From Planctomyces sp. SH-PL62 (GTDB lineage Bacteria; Planctomycetota; Planctomycetia; Isosphaerales; Isosphaeraceae), in assembly GCF_001610895.1 (NCBI RefSeq), contig NZ_CP011273.1, positions 3,472,001 through 3,536,000 of the forward strand: a stretch of 64,000 nt of DNA, in the 5' to 3' direction. The position numbers were made by a program, and so were the translations under genes. A model generated the notes under the pieces. It did not search any database, was not told the DNA's origin, and saw only the letters and a list, made by a program, of their open reading frames with translations. How positions within the stretch are numbered: position 1 is the stretch's first letter; the number at the start of each line of letters is the position of its first letter. Positions 35,295 through 44,670 of the stretch are shown in pieces.

Positions 35295-36343
35295 AGGGCG
35301 GCGAGCTTGTCGGCCTCGGCGTCGAGGTCGAAGCGGGCGCGGAGGTCCGTCCGCGCGGCGGCGCCCAGTTCGAGGGCGGCTTTGGGGTGGTCGACGAGGT
35401 GGAGCAGGGCGTCGGCCAGGCTCGCGGGGTCGTCGGGGGGGACGAGGAGCCCGGACCGCCCCGCCTGGATCAGCCCGCGAAGCCCCCGGACGTTGGACGC
35501 GATGCAGGGGACGCCCTGGACCAGGGCCAGGGTGAGCGTCCGCCCGGTGCTGGGCTCCCGCGCCGGCTGGCAGTAGACGTCGACGGCCGACCAGAGCCGG
35601 GGGCCGACGACGTCGAACTCGGCGACGGTCACGCGCTCGTGGATGCGGAGGGCCGTGGCGCGGCGGCGGACCTCGATCGAGTCGCCCCCCTGGACGGCGA
35701 TCAGGAATTCCAGGTCGCGGCCCCGGGCGAGGACGATCCGGGCGGCCTCCAGGAAGGTGTCGAAGCCGGTCTCGGCCAGGGGGGGCCCGGCGACGGCCGC
35801 CACCGGGACCTTGCTCGAGGCGACCCGGGGCGCGGAGGGCTCGACGGCGACCCCGGGGGGGATCACCAGGGCGCGATCGGCCGGGACGCCCAGCTCGTCG
35901 ACGAGGACGTCTCGCAGCTCCTCGCTGGAGACCACGAAGGTGTGCAGCCAGCGTCGGCTGATCCGCAGCCCGTCCTCGGCGACCAGAAAGTCGTCGACGG
36001 TCTGGATGTAGGGGATGCGCCAGGTCTCGGCCATCGCCAGGGCCGTCTCGGCGGTCTCCTCGTGGACGGCGTGGAGCACGGCGGGGCGGGGGACCGTCCG
36101 GCCCTGGAAGACCCGGCGGACGGCCAGGCCCTTGAGCCAGCGTCGCCCCAGCGCGGGGATCGCCGAGACCCGGGGGTCGTCGAGCGCGTCGGCCCGGCTC
36201 GTGCAGATGGCGCGGGGGGCGATCCCGCGCGCCTCCAGGCGGTCGAGCAACGGGCCCAGGGGCCAGCCGTCGTCGTCGAGCCCCAGCCTGCCGGCCAGGA
36301 TCACCACGTCCAGGGGGATGTCGCCGTCTTCTCCGTCCGCCAC
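35216..36343 (-). CDS. Glycosyltransferase family 4-type protein
   Basis: A 375-residue GT-B fold enzyme. The N-terminal domain begins 'PLDVVILAGRLGLDDDGWPLG'. The C-terminal nucleotide-sugar half has 'EFDVVGPRLWSAVDVYCQPA' and, after it, 'GRTLTLALVQGVPCIASNVRG', with 'AGRSGLLVPPDDPASLADAL', the order typical of GT4. The conserved Glu of the EX7E motif appears as E-P-S-T-G-R-T-L, so catalysis is plausible. Substrate unknown. It is divergent from the MoxR operon and converges with the membrane protein gene upstream. Confidence 0.85.
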   Translation of the reverse strand: MADGEDGDIPLDVVILAGRLGLDDDGWPLGPLLDRLEARGIAPRAICTSRADALDDPRVSAIPALGRRWLKGLAVRRVFQGRTVPRPAVLHAVHEETAETALAMAETWRIPYIQTVDDFLVAEDGLRISRRWLHTFVVSSEELRDVLVDELGVPADRALVIPPGVAVEPSAPRVASSKVPVAAVAGPPLAETGFDTFLEAARIVLARGRDLEFLIAVQGGDSIEVRRRATALRIHERVTVAEFDVVGPRLWSAVDVYCQPAREPSTGRTLTLALVQGVPCIASNVRGLRGLIQAGRSGLLVPPDDPASLADALLHLVDHPKAALELGAAARTDLRARFDLDAEADKLAALYRRAAEPPASPAVVAIPGLRPPSTS

Positions 36344-36399
36344 CGGCCCCCTCTCCCGAAATCTCGGCGACGTTCGTCGTTCGCGGCCCCGCGCGGCCG

Positions 36400-36428
36400 T
36401 TGGAATCGCGGGGCGGCTGGATTATAGT
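36400..36428 (+). promoter_or_regulatory. Promoter of the MoxR-DUF58-transglutaminase operon
   Basis: -35 TTGGAA (36400-36405) and -10 TATAGT (36423-36428) are separated by 17 bp. Transcription would start about 50 nt before the ATG at 36485. Confidence 0.65.
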
Positions 36429-36484
36429 GATCCCGTCCGAATGATCGGCACAACTTGCGCCCGCGAACCCGTCGAGCCCACGGA

Positions 36485-37459
36485 ATGACCCCACAGCAAT
36501 CGACCGCCGCCGCCCCCACTCAGGAACACCTCTACGCCCTGACGAGCCGGCTGCTGGACAACGTCGGTCAGGTGGTGCTCGGCAAGGCCGAGCCCATCAA
36601 GCTCGCCGTGGTCGCGCTCCTGGCCCAGGGCCACGTCTTGATCGAGGACGTCCCCGGCGTCGGCAAGACGCTGCTGGCGCGGGCCCTCGCGGCCAGTATC
36701 GACTGTTCGTTCCGGCGAATCCAGTTCACCCCGGATCTCCTGCCGTCGGACGTCCTGGGATCGAGCGTCTTCCACGCGCCTTCGAGCGACTTCGTCTTCA
36801 AGCCGGGCCCGGTCTTCACCAACGTCGTGCTGGCCGACGAGATCAACCGGACCACCCCCCGCACCCAGAGCGCCCTGCTGGAGGCGATGAGCGACCGCCA
36901 GGTCTCCGTGGAAGGGGTCACCTACCCGCTGGAGGCGCCGTTCATCGTGCTGGCGACCCAGAACCCGTATGAATTCGAGGGGACCTACGTCCTGCCCGAG
37001 AGCCAGCTCGACCGCTTCATGATCCGGATCCGGATGGGCTACCCGATCCGGTCCGAGGAGCGTCGGCTGCTGCACGACCACCGCGCCGGCGAGCCGGTGA
37101 CCACCCTGCGCCCGGTGCTGACGGCCGCGGACGTGGTGCACCTCCAGGACGGCGTCCGCGGGGTCCGGGTCGACGAGGCGATCGCCGACTACCTGCTGGA
37201 CATCGTCCACCTGACCCGGCGGAGCGAGGACCTGCACGTCGGCGTCAGCACCCGAGGCGCCCTCACCCTCTATCGCGCGGCCCAGAGCCTGGCGATGGTC
37301 TCGGGCCGGGACTTCGTGGTCCCGGACGACGTCAAGTCGCTGGCGGTGCCGGTCCTGGCCCACCGCGTCCTGGGCAAGTCGTTCCTCCAAGCCGGCGAGT
37401 TCGGCGCGGCGGAGGCCATCATCCGGGACATCGTCGATCGCGTCAAGGTCCCCACCTGA
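36485..37459 (+). CDS. MoxR-family AAA+ ATPase
   Basis: A 324-residue AAA+ chaperone-like ATPase. Walker A is DVPGVGKT at 55-62 and Walker B with the adjacent Asn sensor is VVLADEINR at 114-122, followed by 'RTQSALLEAMSDRQV' and 'LATQNPYEFEGTYVLPE'. MoxR proteins act with a membrane-associated DUF58/von Willebrand partner on assembly or maturation of envelope enzymes. The ATG at 36485 is preferred because the frame upstream lacks a ribosome binding site. It is the first gene of an operon with DUF58 and transglutaminase genes. Confidence 0.95.
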   Translation: MTPQQSTAAAPTQEHLYALTSRLLDNVGQVVLGKAEPIKLAVVALLAQGHVLIEDVPGVGKTLLARALAASIDCSFRRIQFTPDLLPSDVLGSSVFHAPSSDFVFKPGPVFTNVVLADEINRTTPRTQSALLEAMSDRQVSVEGVTYPLEAPFIVLATQNPYEFEGTYVLPESQLDRFMIRIRMGYPIRSEERRLLHDHRAGEPVTTLRPVLTAADVVHLQDGVRGVRVDEAIADYLLDIVHLTRRSEDLHVGVSTRGALTLYRAAQSLAMVSGRDFVVPDDVKSLAVPVLAHRVLGKSFLQAGEFGAAEAIIRDIVDRVKVPT

Positions 37460-37533
37460 CCCCCGCCCGATCCGGCGGGACGAGGGGGCGCAGGCCCCGA
37501 AGGAGATCCGACGCGACCGGGAGGGATCGAACG

Positions 37534-38982
37534 ATGAGCGTGGAGGAGAAACCCCGGACCCCCCGCCCCCGACGAGGGGCCGGACGCCTCGCCAGGGGGC
37601 TGATGCAGGCCCTGGTGCCGACCGAGCGCACCCTGGTGACCCGCGAAGGGTTCTGCTACTTCGCGGTGATGCTGGTTTTGCTGGCGGCGGGGATGCTCCA
37701 GCAGATCAACCTGATCCTCCTGGTGGCGACCACGGCGGTCGGGCCGTTCATCGCCTCGTGGTTCGGCAGCCGGGCGATGCTCCGGCGGCTGAGCGTGCTG
37801 CGGCGCTCCCCCGGCTACATCTTCGCGGGCGACCCCCTGGCGGTCGACTACACGCTGGAGAACGGCCGGCGGCGGATGGCGGCCCTGGCCCTCTTCTTGG
37901 AGGACCAACTCGTCCCCGGCGAGCGCGGGGCGACCGGCGCGATCTCGTCGCCTCGGGTCTTCTTCCCCCGCATCGCCGCCCGCGACCGCGGCCGGGTCCG
38001 CTGGCAAGGGGAGGCTCCCGGGCGAGGCAGGTACCAGTTCCAGAGCCTCGACCTGGGGACCCGCTCGCCGTTCGGCATCGTCGAGCGTCGGGTGACGATC
38101 CCGCTGCCGGAGCAGCTCTACGTCTATCCCCGGATCGGCCGCCTCACCCGCCGCTGGTTCCAGCTCCAGCGCCAGACCAGCGAGAACCGGCTGGGGCGGC
38201 GGCACGACCGATCGGCCCAGCAGGAGGAGTACCACGGCCTCCGCGACTACCGCTCCGGCGACAGCCTGCGGTGGATCCACTGGCGGACCTCGGCCCGCCG
38301 CGGCGAACTCATGGTCAAGGAGTTCGAGCAGCAGAACGAGCAGGATCTGGCGATCCTGATCGACCCCTGGCTGCCGCGCACCAAGGTCTCCCCCCAGCAG
38401 CGCGAGGCGATGGAGCAGGCGATCTCGTTCGCGGCCACGGTCTGCCTGGAGACCTGCCGTCGCCAGGGCCGTCGGCTCGTCCTGGGCTGGACCGGGGCGA
38501 CCCCCGGGGTGATCCAGGGGCCGGCCTCGGTCAAGCTGCTGCACGAGATGCTGGAGCAGCTCTCCCTGCTCCGTCCGATCAACGAGGGGGGCCTGGCCGA
38601 ACTCTTCGACGCGCTTCCCCAGGCGACCCTGCGGGACGCGCTCCTGATCGTGGCCTCGACCCGGCCGGTCAACCTGATGGAGGAGGCCGAGCGCTCGACC
38701 CACCTGAGCTCCGGCTCGGCCCGGAACTTCGCCGGCCGGGTGATGGCGTTCAACGCCTCCCAGGGCGAGCTCGACGGCCTGATCCAACTGGCCGACGCCG
38801 ACTCGCGGGGTCTGCTGGAGCAGCGGGTCTCCAACGCCGAGAGCGACCGCTACACCAGCCAGGAGGAACGCCGGCGCGGGATGTTCTCCGGTGACGTCGA
38901 GGACGAAGGGGTCATTATCGAAGAGACCGTCGCGCCCGATGAGCCCCCGGCCTGGCGGGAATGGAAGGGGGGGCGGTCGTGA
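37534..38982 (+). CDS. DUF58 protein, MoxR partner
   Basis: A 482-residue protein with an N-terminal membrane hairpin (about 38-85, in two helices) followed by a DUF58 (vWA-like) domain. The DUF58 signature 'EYHGLRDYRSGDSLRWIHWRTSARRGELMVKEF' occupies about 235-270 (cited here by its parts EYHGLRDYRSGD, IHWRTSARR and ELMVKEF). A MIDAS-like 'LAILIDPW' follows. Such proteins work with MoxR ATPases at the membrane, with unknown cargo. It lies 74 bp downstream of moxR and its stop overlaps the transglutaminase start by 4 bp (GTGA). Confidence 0.92.
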   Translation: MSVEEKPRTPRPRRGAGRLARGLMQALVPTERTLVTREGFCYFAVMLVLLAAGMLQQINLILLVATTAVGPFIASWFGSRAMLRRLSVLRRSPGYIFAGDPLAVDYTLENGRRRMAALALFLEDQLVPGERGATGAISSPRVFFPRIAARDRGRVRWQGEAPGRGRYQFQSLDLGTRSPFGIVERRVTIPLPEQLYVYPRIGRLTRRWFQLQRQTSENRLGRRHDRSAQQEEYHGLRDYRSGDSLRWIHWRTSARRGELMVKEFEQQNEQDLAILIDPWLPRTKVSPQQREAMEQAISFAATVCLETCRRQGRRLVLGWTGATPGVIQGPASVKLLHEMLEQLSLLRPINEGGLAELFDALPQATLRDALLIVASTRPVNLMEEAERSTHLSSGSARNFAGRVMAFNASQGELDGLIQLADADSRGLLEQRVSNAESDRYTSQEERRRGMFSGDVEDEGVIIEETVAPDEPPAWREWKGGRS

Positions 38983-41219
38983 ACAGCTATCTCGTCTACC
39001 GCGCCAGCTTCTACGTCATGATGACGGTGGCCGCCACGGCCCTGAGCGTCGACGCCTCCGACGACCCCGTGAGCTGGCTGCTCCCCCCACTGGTGGGCGC
39101 GGCCGGGCTCGTCGCCTTCCTGACCGTGGACCGCAACCCGAACTGGGCGCTGCCCACCGGCCTGGCCTCGCTCCTGGGCCTGGGCTCCCTGGCGCTTCTC
39201 TACGTCGAGTATTCGATGGACGACAGCCAGGCCGTCCGCTGCCTGGGCCACTGGCTGGTCTCGCTCCAGCTCATCAAGTACTTCCTCCCCAAGTCGAGCG
39301 AGGACGATTGGGTCCTGTTCCTGGTCGGGCTGATGCAGGTGCTCATCGGCGCGGTCATCAACGTGGGCGATCAGGTGGGGGTATGGCTCTTCGTCTGGGC
39401 CGTGCTGGCCGTCTGGGTGCTCGGCCAGTTCTTCCTCCAGCGCGAGGCCCGGAGGTTCCTGGCGACGGCCCCGGCGCGGGCCCGCGTCCCCCTGGAGCCG
39501 CTGCCGGACGACCCCTACCGCAACCTGTTCGACGGGGCCTACTTCTCGGCCACGGTGCGGGTCCTGGCCCTGACGCTGGGCCTCGGTTTCTTCTTCTTCC
39601 TGGTCCTCCCCCGGCAGCAGGGGGTGACTCGGGCGCGGTTCGGGACGACGGCGACGAAGCACCTCACCGGCTTCGACGAGGAGGTCGCCCTGGGGCAGCT
39701 CGGCGAGATCCTCGAGAACGACTCCCCGGTGATGACGGTCGAGTTCTCGGACGAGGACCGGGCCCCGGTCCCTCCCCCCCCCGAGCCGCTCTGGCGGGGC
39801 GTGACCCTGAACAGCTATGAGAAGGGCCGCTGGCGACGCCAGAACTACCGCTCGATGCGGACCTTCCCGACCTACCGGGCGGGCCGCCGCAAGGTGATCC
39901 GCCAGGCCGTGAAGCTGGAAGCCAACGACTCCCCCACGCTCTTCGGCCTCCGCCCGTTCGTGGAGGTCTCCACCGGCCGGCGGCTGGCGCCGTCGCTCAA
40001 CGCGGTCGACGGCACCGTCTTCCGCGCCGAGTCCCGCGGCGCCTACGACTACGAGGTCATCTCCGACGCCGATCCCGCCGCCATCCAGAACGGCGAGGAG
40101 ACCCCCTCCGAGGATCGGCTCCGCAACGTCCTGCTGGCCTGCCCCGAGGACGTCGAGGAGGCCTTGAAGAAGGTCGCCGAGCCGATCGTGGCCGCGATCC
40201 CCGCCGCCGACGTCCGGGGGCGGGCCGGCGCCATCGAGGCCTATTTCCACGACTCCCGGATCTTCGCCTACACCCTGGAGATGGGTTCCGTCGACGGTGC
40301 GATCGACCCCGTCGTGGACTTCGTCCTGAACCGCAAGGAAGGACACTGCGAGTATTTCGCCAGCGCCATGGCGCTGATGCTCCGATCCGTCGGCATCCCC
40401 TCGCGACTGGTCAACGGCTTCAAGGGGGGGGACTGGAACGACTTCACCCAGTCGATGACCGTGCGGCAGAAGCACGCCCACAGCTGGGTCGAGGCCTACC
40501 TCGGCCGCACCGAGCAGGGCCAGCCGATCTGGGTCACGTTCGACCCCACCCCCGGCAACGAGCGCGACCGTTCGGTCGCGCAGGTGGGGGGCCTCGCCTC
40601 GAACTTCCGGAGCTTCACCGACCTCTTCCGCTACGTCTGGGTCTTCTACATCCTCGGCTACGACTCGAACCGCCAGACCAAGCTCATCTACAGCCCGGTG
40701 AAGCTGCTGGCCCAGCAGATCAACGCCGGCTACGCCATCCTCTGGAAATGGGCCTCCGAGACCTTCGTCGGCCTCTTCCAGTTCCGCAACCTCCAGTCGC
40801 TGATCAGCGTCAAGGGCTTCGTCGTCTCGTTCCTGCTCCTCACCCTCCTAGCGGTCGTCGTCAAGGGGGCGATCTGGCTGATCAAGCGGATCGCGGCCTG
40901 GTGGCGGGGGCCGTCCGACGACGGGCCCGGGGCGACCGCGGGCATTCTGTTCTACCGCCGACTGGCACACCTCCTGGCCGACTACGACCTGAGGCGGGCG
41001 CCGGCCGAGACCCAGGGCGAGTTCGCCCACCGCGCCTTCCGATTCCTGAACGGGCGGGGCGACGGCGGTCAGCAAGTCGCCGCGCTCCCCGAGAAGGTCG
41101 TGGAGGCGTTCTATCAGGTCCGCTTCGGAGACCGGGACCTGTCGCCGGAGACTCTCGCCGATCTCGAAAAGAGCCTCGACCAGCTGGAAGCTCGATTGGC
41201 CGAGCCGGCCGCCCCCTGA
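38979..41219 (+). CDS. TgpA-like membrane transglutaminase
   Basis: A 746-residue protein: about six N-terminal TM helices (DUF3488-type), an extracytoplasmic domain, a transglutaminase core, one TM helix and a C-terminal cytoplasmic segment. The Cys-His-Asp triad is visible as C457 in 'GHCEYFAS', H501 in 'HAHSWVEAY' and D522 in 'TFDPTPG'. The GTG at 38979 is chosen because it overlaps the DUF58 stop as GTGA. An ATG six codons earlier (MEGGAVV) is possible. Members of this MoxR-DUF58-TgpA set form a known but poorly understood envelope system. The substrate is not known here. Confidence 0.92.
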   Translation: MNSYLVYRASFYVMMTVAATALSVDASDDPVSWLLPPLVGAAGLVAFLTVDRNPNWALPTGLASLLGLGSLALLYVEYSMDDSQAVRCLGHWLVSLQLIKYFLPKSSEDDWVLFLVGLMQVLIGAVINVGDQVGVWLFVWAVLAVWVLGQFFLQREARRFLATAPARARVPLEPLPDDPYRNLFDGAYFSATVRVLALTLGLGFFFFLVLPRQQGVTRARFGTTATKHLTGFDEEVALGQLGEILENDSPVMTVEFSDEDRAPVPPPPEPLWRGVTLNSYEKGRWRRQNYRSMRTFPTYRAGRRKVIRQAVKLEANDSPTLFGLRPFVEVSTGRRLAPSLNAVDGTVFRAESRGAYDYEVISDADPAAIQNGEETPSEDRLRNVLLACPEDVEEALKKVAEPIVAAIPAADVRGRAGAIEAYFHDSRIFAYTLEMGSVDGAIDPVVDFVLNRKEGHCEYFASAMALMLRSVGIPSRLVNGFKGGDWNDFTQSMTVRQKHAHSWVEAYLGRTEQGQPIWVTFDPTPGNERDRSVAQVGGLASNFRSFTDLFRYVWVFYILGYDSNRQTKLIYSPVKLLAQQINAGYAILWKWASETFVGLFQFRNLQSLISVKGFVVSFLLLTLLAVVVKGAIWLIKRIAAWWRGPSDDGPGATAGILFYRRLAHLLADYDLRRAPAETQGEFAHRAFRFLNGRGDGGQQVAALPEKVVEAFYQVRFGDRDLSPETLADLEKSLDQLEARLAEPAAP

Positions 41220-41269
41220 GCCGCCCTCGGCCGTCGCCCGCCGTGCGGGGAAGGCCTCGTCGGCCGGTC

Positions 41270-42142
41270 CTACCGCGAAGGGGTCCAAAGCAGGGCGCCC
41301 GCGCGGAGCGGCCCTCGGCGCGAGGCCAGCCCGCGGTTCGCCTGGAGCAGAATCTCCACGCCGCTCCGGTCGCCGTAGACCCGCAGGGCCACGTCTTCGA
41401 GCGTCTCTCCCGCGGCCGCCACGGTCGTCTCCGGCTCCCCGCGTGGGATCACGATCAGCTCCGAGGCCGGCGCCGTCTCGATCGCCACGGCCGCCGGAGG
41501 CTGCGGCGCCGGGGCGGGGGCGGCGGCGGCGGGCGAGGGGACGGTGACGGGCGGCGAGCGTCGCGGCGCCGGGGTCGTCGCAATCCTCGTCGACGTCTCG
41601 GCCGGGCGCCTCGGCGCGGGCCGTTCGGGAGGCGGCTCGGGCCTCGGTTCCGGTTCGGAAGTCGGCGGGGTCGGGGCCAGGGCTGGGGCCGCCTCCGCGA
41701 CAGCGGCGACGACCGGCGCGGGGGGACTGGCGGGCGTGACGCTCGCGATCGGGGCGATCGGTTGCACCGGACGCGCGGTCGTCTCGGCGGGAGCCGGCGA
41801 CGGTCCGGAGACGGAGGCGGAAGCCGGTTCCGGTTGGGGAATCGGGGGCGAGCCCGACGCGGCGGGTTCCGTCGATGCCGGAGCGGCGTCGGCGGCGGGC
41901 TCCGTAGTCGCAGGTGGCGGCGGCGGGGCTTCGGGATCGGCCTGGGGCTTCACCGACGACTCGGTTCGGCCGGGGGAGGACGTGGCGATCGTCGTGCTCC
42001 CCCCCGCGGGCTCGACGGGGCGGAGCACCACAGCGAAGAAGCAAACGATGAACACACTCAGCAGCATGCTGGGTAGGATCTGGCGGTTCATGGTGCGCGT
42101 CTCGAAGGGGGCGGGGGCGTCGTCGGAGGGACTGCGCCTCAT
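41270..42142 (-). CDS. Pro/Ala-rich protein with signal anchor and LysM-like domain
   Basis: A 290-residue protein. After a short basic N-terminus comes a TM/signal segment (PSMLLSVFIVCFFAVVL), then about 190 residues dominated by Pro, Ala, Ser and Thr, then a C-terminal domain of about 50 residues: 'GETLEDVALRVYGDRSG', then 'LRAGALLWTP'. That is the LysM pattern, which usually binds peptidoglycan or chitin. The low-complexity stalk could span the envelope. The ATG at 42091 (MNRQILPSM) is a good alternative start, which would leave a plain N-terminal anchor of 273 residues in all. It is divergent from the S41 protease gene. Confidence 0.75.
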   Translation of the reverse strand: MRRSPSDDAPAPFETRTMNRQILPSMLLSVFIVCFFAVVLRPVEPAGGSTTIATSSPGRTESSVKPQADPEAPPPPPATTEPAADAAPASTEPAASGSPPIPQPEPASASVSGPSPAPAETTARPVQPIAPIASVTPASPPAPVVAAVAEAAPALAPTPPTSEPEPRPEPPPERPAPRRPAETSTRIATTPAPRRSPPVTVPSPAAAAPAPAPQPPAAVAIETAPASELIVIPRGEPETTVAAAGETLEDVALRVYGDRSGVEILLQANRGLASRRGPLRAGALLWTPSR

Positions 42143-42395
42143 CCTTATTCATTCAGGTCGACGGTTTCGCCCGCCGACTTGAATCATTTTTTCGGGGCGT
42201 TCCGGCGGCGCATCTCGGAGCCGATTGACGACTGATTAGGAGTGGGCGCCGAGCGAAACGCGCCGGTACGGCGCCGATTTCGCCGAACTCTCGGGGGGCC
42301 GCCGGCGAAAGGAAGGAGTCCTCGCAACATCCGCCGATCCGTCGAAGTCTCGTTTTCGAGAGGTTTTGGCGAATTCGTCGATTGTAGGGACGACC

Positions 42396-42424
42396 TTGTC
42401 CGAACCGGAGCCTAGAGCTACTAT
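42396..42424 (+). promoter_or_regulatory. Promoter of the S41 protease gene
   Basis: -35 TTGTCC (42396-42401) and -10 TACTAT (42419-42424) are 17 bp apart. It lies 63 bp before the ATG at 42487 and rules out the longer reading that would start within the promoter. No other feature was found in 42143-42486. Confidence 0.6.
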
Positions 42425-42486
42425 TGGCGCGACGGACAGGGCGCCTCCCGTTCACCTCCAGATCAGGTATTCAGGAACACATCCCT

Positions 42487-44556
42487 ATGCCCCGACTTGC
42501 ATTACGTCCGCTCTCGCTAGTCGCGATCCTGTTCCTGATGGCGGCGATCGTGGGTGCCCAGGCCCCGGTGCCGACCACGGAGGATCAGGAAATCGCCCGG
42601 ACCGTGATCGAGCTGCTCGAACGCGGCCACATGGCCCGTCCCGTGATCGACGACGAGATCTCGGAGAAGTGGTGCGACAATTTCATCAAGGATCTGGACC
42701 CCCAGAAGTACTACTTCTTGAAGGCGGACGTCGAGGAGTTCAAGAAAAGCTCCAAGGATCTGGACGACCAGGTTCGCGAGGGGAACATCAACTTCGCCCG
42801 CACGGTCTTCGAGCGCTATCTCCAGCGCCAGGACGAGCGCTACAAGACGGTGACCGAGTTGCTCCAGAAGCCGATGGATTTCACGGTCGACGAGTTCCTG
42901 GCCGACGACCCCGACAAGATCGACTACGCGGTCGACAAGGCCGAGGCCGACGAGCGGTGGCGGAAGAAGCTCAAGTATGAGCAGCTCCAGCTCCGGATCG
43001 ACGGCTCAATCGAGCCCGCCGAGGTCGTCCAGAAGCTGACCGTGCGCTACCGCGACCGCAACCGTCTGTTCCACCAGTTCGATTCCAGCGAGCTGCTGGA
43101 GGTCTACCTGTCGAGCCTGACGCGGACCTTCGACCCCCACTCGTCCTACCTGAGCGCCAAGAACCTGGAGGACATGCTCAACCAGCAGCTCCACCTGTCG
43201 CTGGAGGGGATCGGGGCGTCGCTGCGGTCCGAGGACGGTTATGCGGTCGTCGCCGAGGTCGTGCCCGGCATGGCCGCCGACAAGGACGGCCGGCTCCAGC
43301 CCGACGACAAGATCGTGGCCATCCGCAAGGATGAAGGCGGCGAGATCGACCTGGTGGAGAAGAAGCTGAGCGACGTCGTCCGCTACATCCGAGGGCCCCG
43401 CGGCACCACGGTCCACCTGATCGTCCAGCCGGCCGGCACCAAGGAGCGCAAGGAATACTCGATCGTCCGCGAGAAGGTCGAGCTGACCGAGCAGCACGCC
43501 AAGGGCAAGGTCCTGGATTCCGAGGTCGACGGCAAGGCGATCAAGCTGGGCGTCATCAACCTCCCCGCCTTCTACGGCGACACGATGGCCATCCTCCGCG
43601 GCGACCCGAACGCCGTGAGCGCCACGGCCGACTGCCGCAAGCTCCTGGGCGAGTTCAAGCAGGCCGGCGTCGACGCGGTGATCGTCGACCTCCGCGACAA
43701 CGGCGGCGGGCTCCTGGAAGAGGCCAAGACCCTCTCCGGCCTGTTCATCGACACCGGCCCGGTCGTCCAGATCAAGGAAGTCGTCGGGGTCAAGCACCTG
43801 GACGACGACGACGACGGGACCGCCTGGGACGGCCCGCTCGCCGTCCTCATCAACAAGTCCAGCGCCAGCGCCTCGGAGATCTTCGCCGGCGTGATCCGCG
43901 ACTACGGCCGCGGGCTGATCATCGGCGACTCCAGCACCTTCGGCAAGGGGACTGTTCAGAGCATCGTGAACATCGGCGAGCACGCCCGGCGTCGCGACCG
44001 CACCAAGAACCGGGGGGCCCTGAAGCTCACCATCCAGCAGTTCTTCCGGGCCAACGGCGACAGCACCCAGATCAACGGCGTCGCCCCGCACATCCACATC
44101 CCCTCGATCCGCGACTACATGGACGTGGGCGAGGGGAAGATGGACAACGCCCTGAAGTTCGAGAAGGTGGCCCCGCTGGCCCACGACAACTACAACCGGA
44201 CGCCCGACGACCTCGTCGCCGCCCTCGAAGCCCGGTCCGCCGAGCGTCGCAAGGCCGACCCCAAGTTCCAGAAGCTGGATGAGCGCATCAAGCTGTACGT
44301 CGAACGCAAGGCGAAGCACTCGATCCCGCTCGACGAGGCCAAGTTCAAGGCCGTGTTCGTCCCCGACGACGAGGAGAAGGCGGACGACGAGAAGGAGAAG
44401 AAGGACAAGAAGGCCAAGAAGAAGTACATCGAGCGCGAGGTCTGGATGAGCGACTTCTACAACGACGAAGTCCTCCGGATCGTCGGCGACTACCTGACCC
44501 TCGGCTCCAAGGTCCTCGCCGCCGCCCCCGTCCGGGCCGCCGCCGTCAACGAGTGA
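42487..44556 (+). CDS. prc: C-terminal processing peptidase, S41 family (Prc/Tsp-like)
   Basis: A 689-residue secreted or periplasmic protease. Signal peptide is at about 1-25 (ending near IVGAQA). The N-terminal helical domain, then a PDZ domain around 240-325 ('GIGASLRSEDGYAVVAEVVPG'), then the protease core. The catalytic Ser is in SASASE (459-464) and the catalytic Lys is K487 in 'FGKGTVQ'. The C-terminus carries an acidic/basic run of about 20 residues and a tail. Prc-type enzymes cut the C-terminus of envelope proteins and lipoproteins. AGGA lies upstream of the ATG. A second S41 protease lies 1.8 kb downstream on the other strand. Confidence 0.93.
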   Translation: MPRLALRPLSLVAILFLMAAIVGAQAPVPTTEDQEIARTVIELLERGHMARPVIDDEISEKWCDNFIKDLDPQKYYFLKADVEEFKKSSKDLDDQVREGNINFARTVFERYLQRQDERYKTVTELLQKPMDFTVDEFLADDPDKIDYAVDKAEADERWRKKLKYEQLQLRIDGSIEPAEVVQKLTVRYRDRNRLFHQFDSSELLEVYLSSLTRTFDPHSSYLSAKNLEDMLNQQLHLSLEGIGASLRSEDGYAVVAEVVPGMAADKDGRLQPDDKIVAIRKDEGGEIDLVEKKLSDVVRYIRGPRGTTVHLIVQPAGTKERKEYSIVREKVELTEQHAKGKVLDSEVDGKAIKLGVINLPAFYGDTMAILRGDPNAVSATADCRKLLGEFKQAGVDAVIVDLRDNGGGLLEEAKTLSGLFIDTGPVVQIKEVVGVKHLDDDDDGTAWDGPLAVLINKSSASASEIFAGVIRDYGRGLIIGDSSTFGKGTVQSIVNIGEHARRRDRTKNRGALKLTIQQFFRANGDSTQINGVAPHIHIPSIRDYMDVGEGKMDNALKFEKVAPLAHDNYNRTPDDLVAALEARSAERRKADPKFQKLDERIKLYVERKAKHSIPLDEAKFKAVFVPDDEEKADDEKEKKDKKAKKKYIEREVWMSDFYNDEVLRIVGDYLTLGSKVLAAAPVRAAAVNE

Positions 44557-44607
44557 GTTGGATCGAGCGGGCGAATCGCCCCTTGATCCAGCAGACCGAA
44601 CGACCGA

Positions 44608-44644
44608 ACGGGCCGGGCTCGCCTCACCGCGACGCCCGGCCCGT
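44608..44644. terminator. Bidirectional terminator-like hairpin
   Basis: ACGGGCCGGGC (44608-44618) and GCCCGGCCCGT (44634-44644) form a perfect 11-bp stem with a 15-nt loop. It lies between two converging genes, 52 bp after the S41 stop. There is no T-tract. Confidence 0.6.
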
Positions 44645-44670
44645 CGGCGTTTCGAACGCGGTCGCCCGGA

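Noticed and set aside
32975-36427. A 1150-codon plus-strand frame across manA, the membrane protein and the glycosyltransferase
   Set aside because: It is out of frame with the recognised genes and has Arg/Pro/Gly-rich composition typical of shadows.
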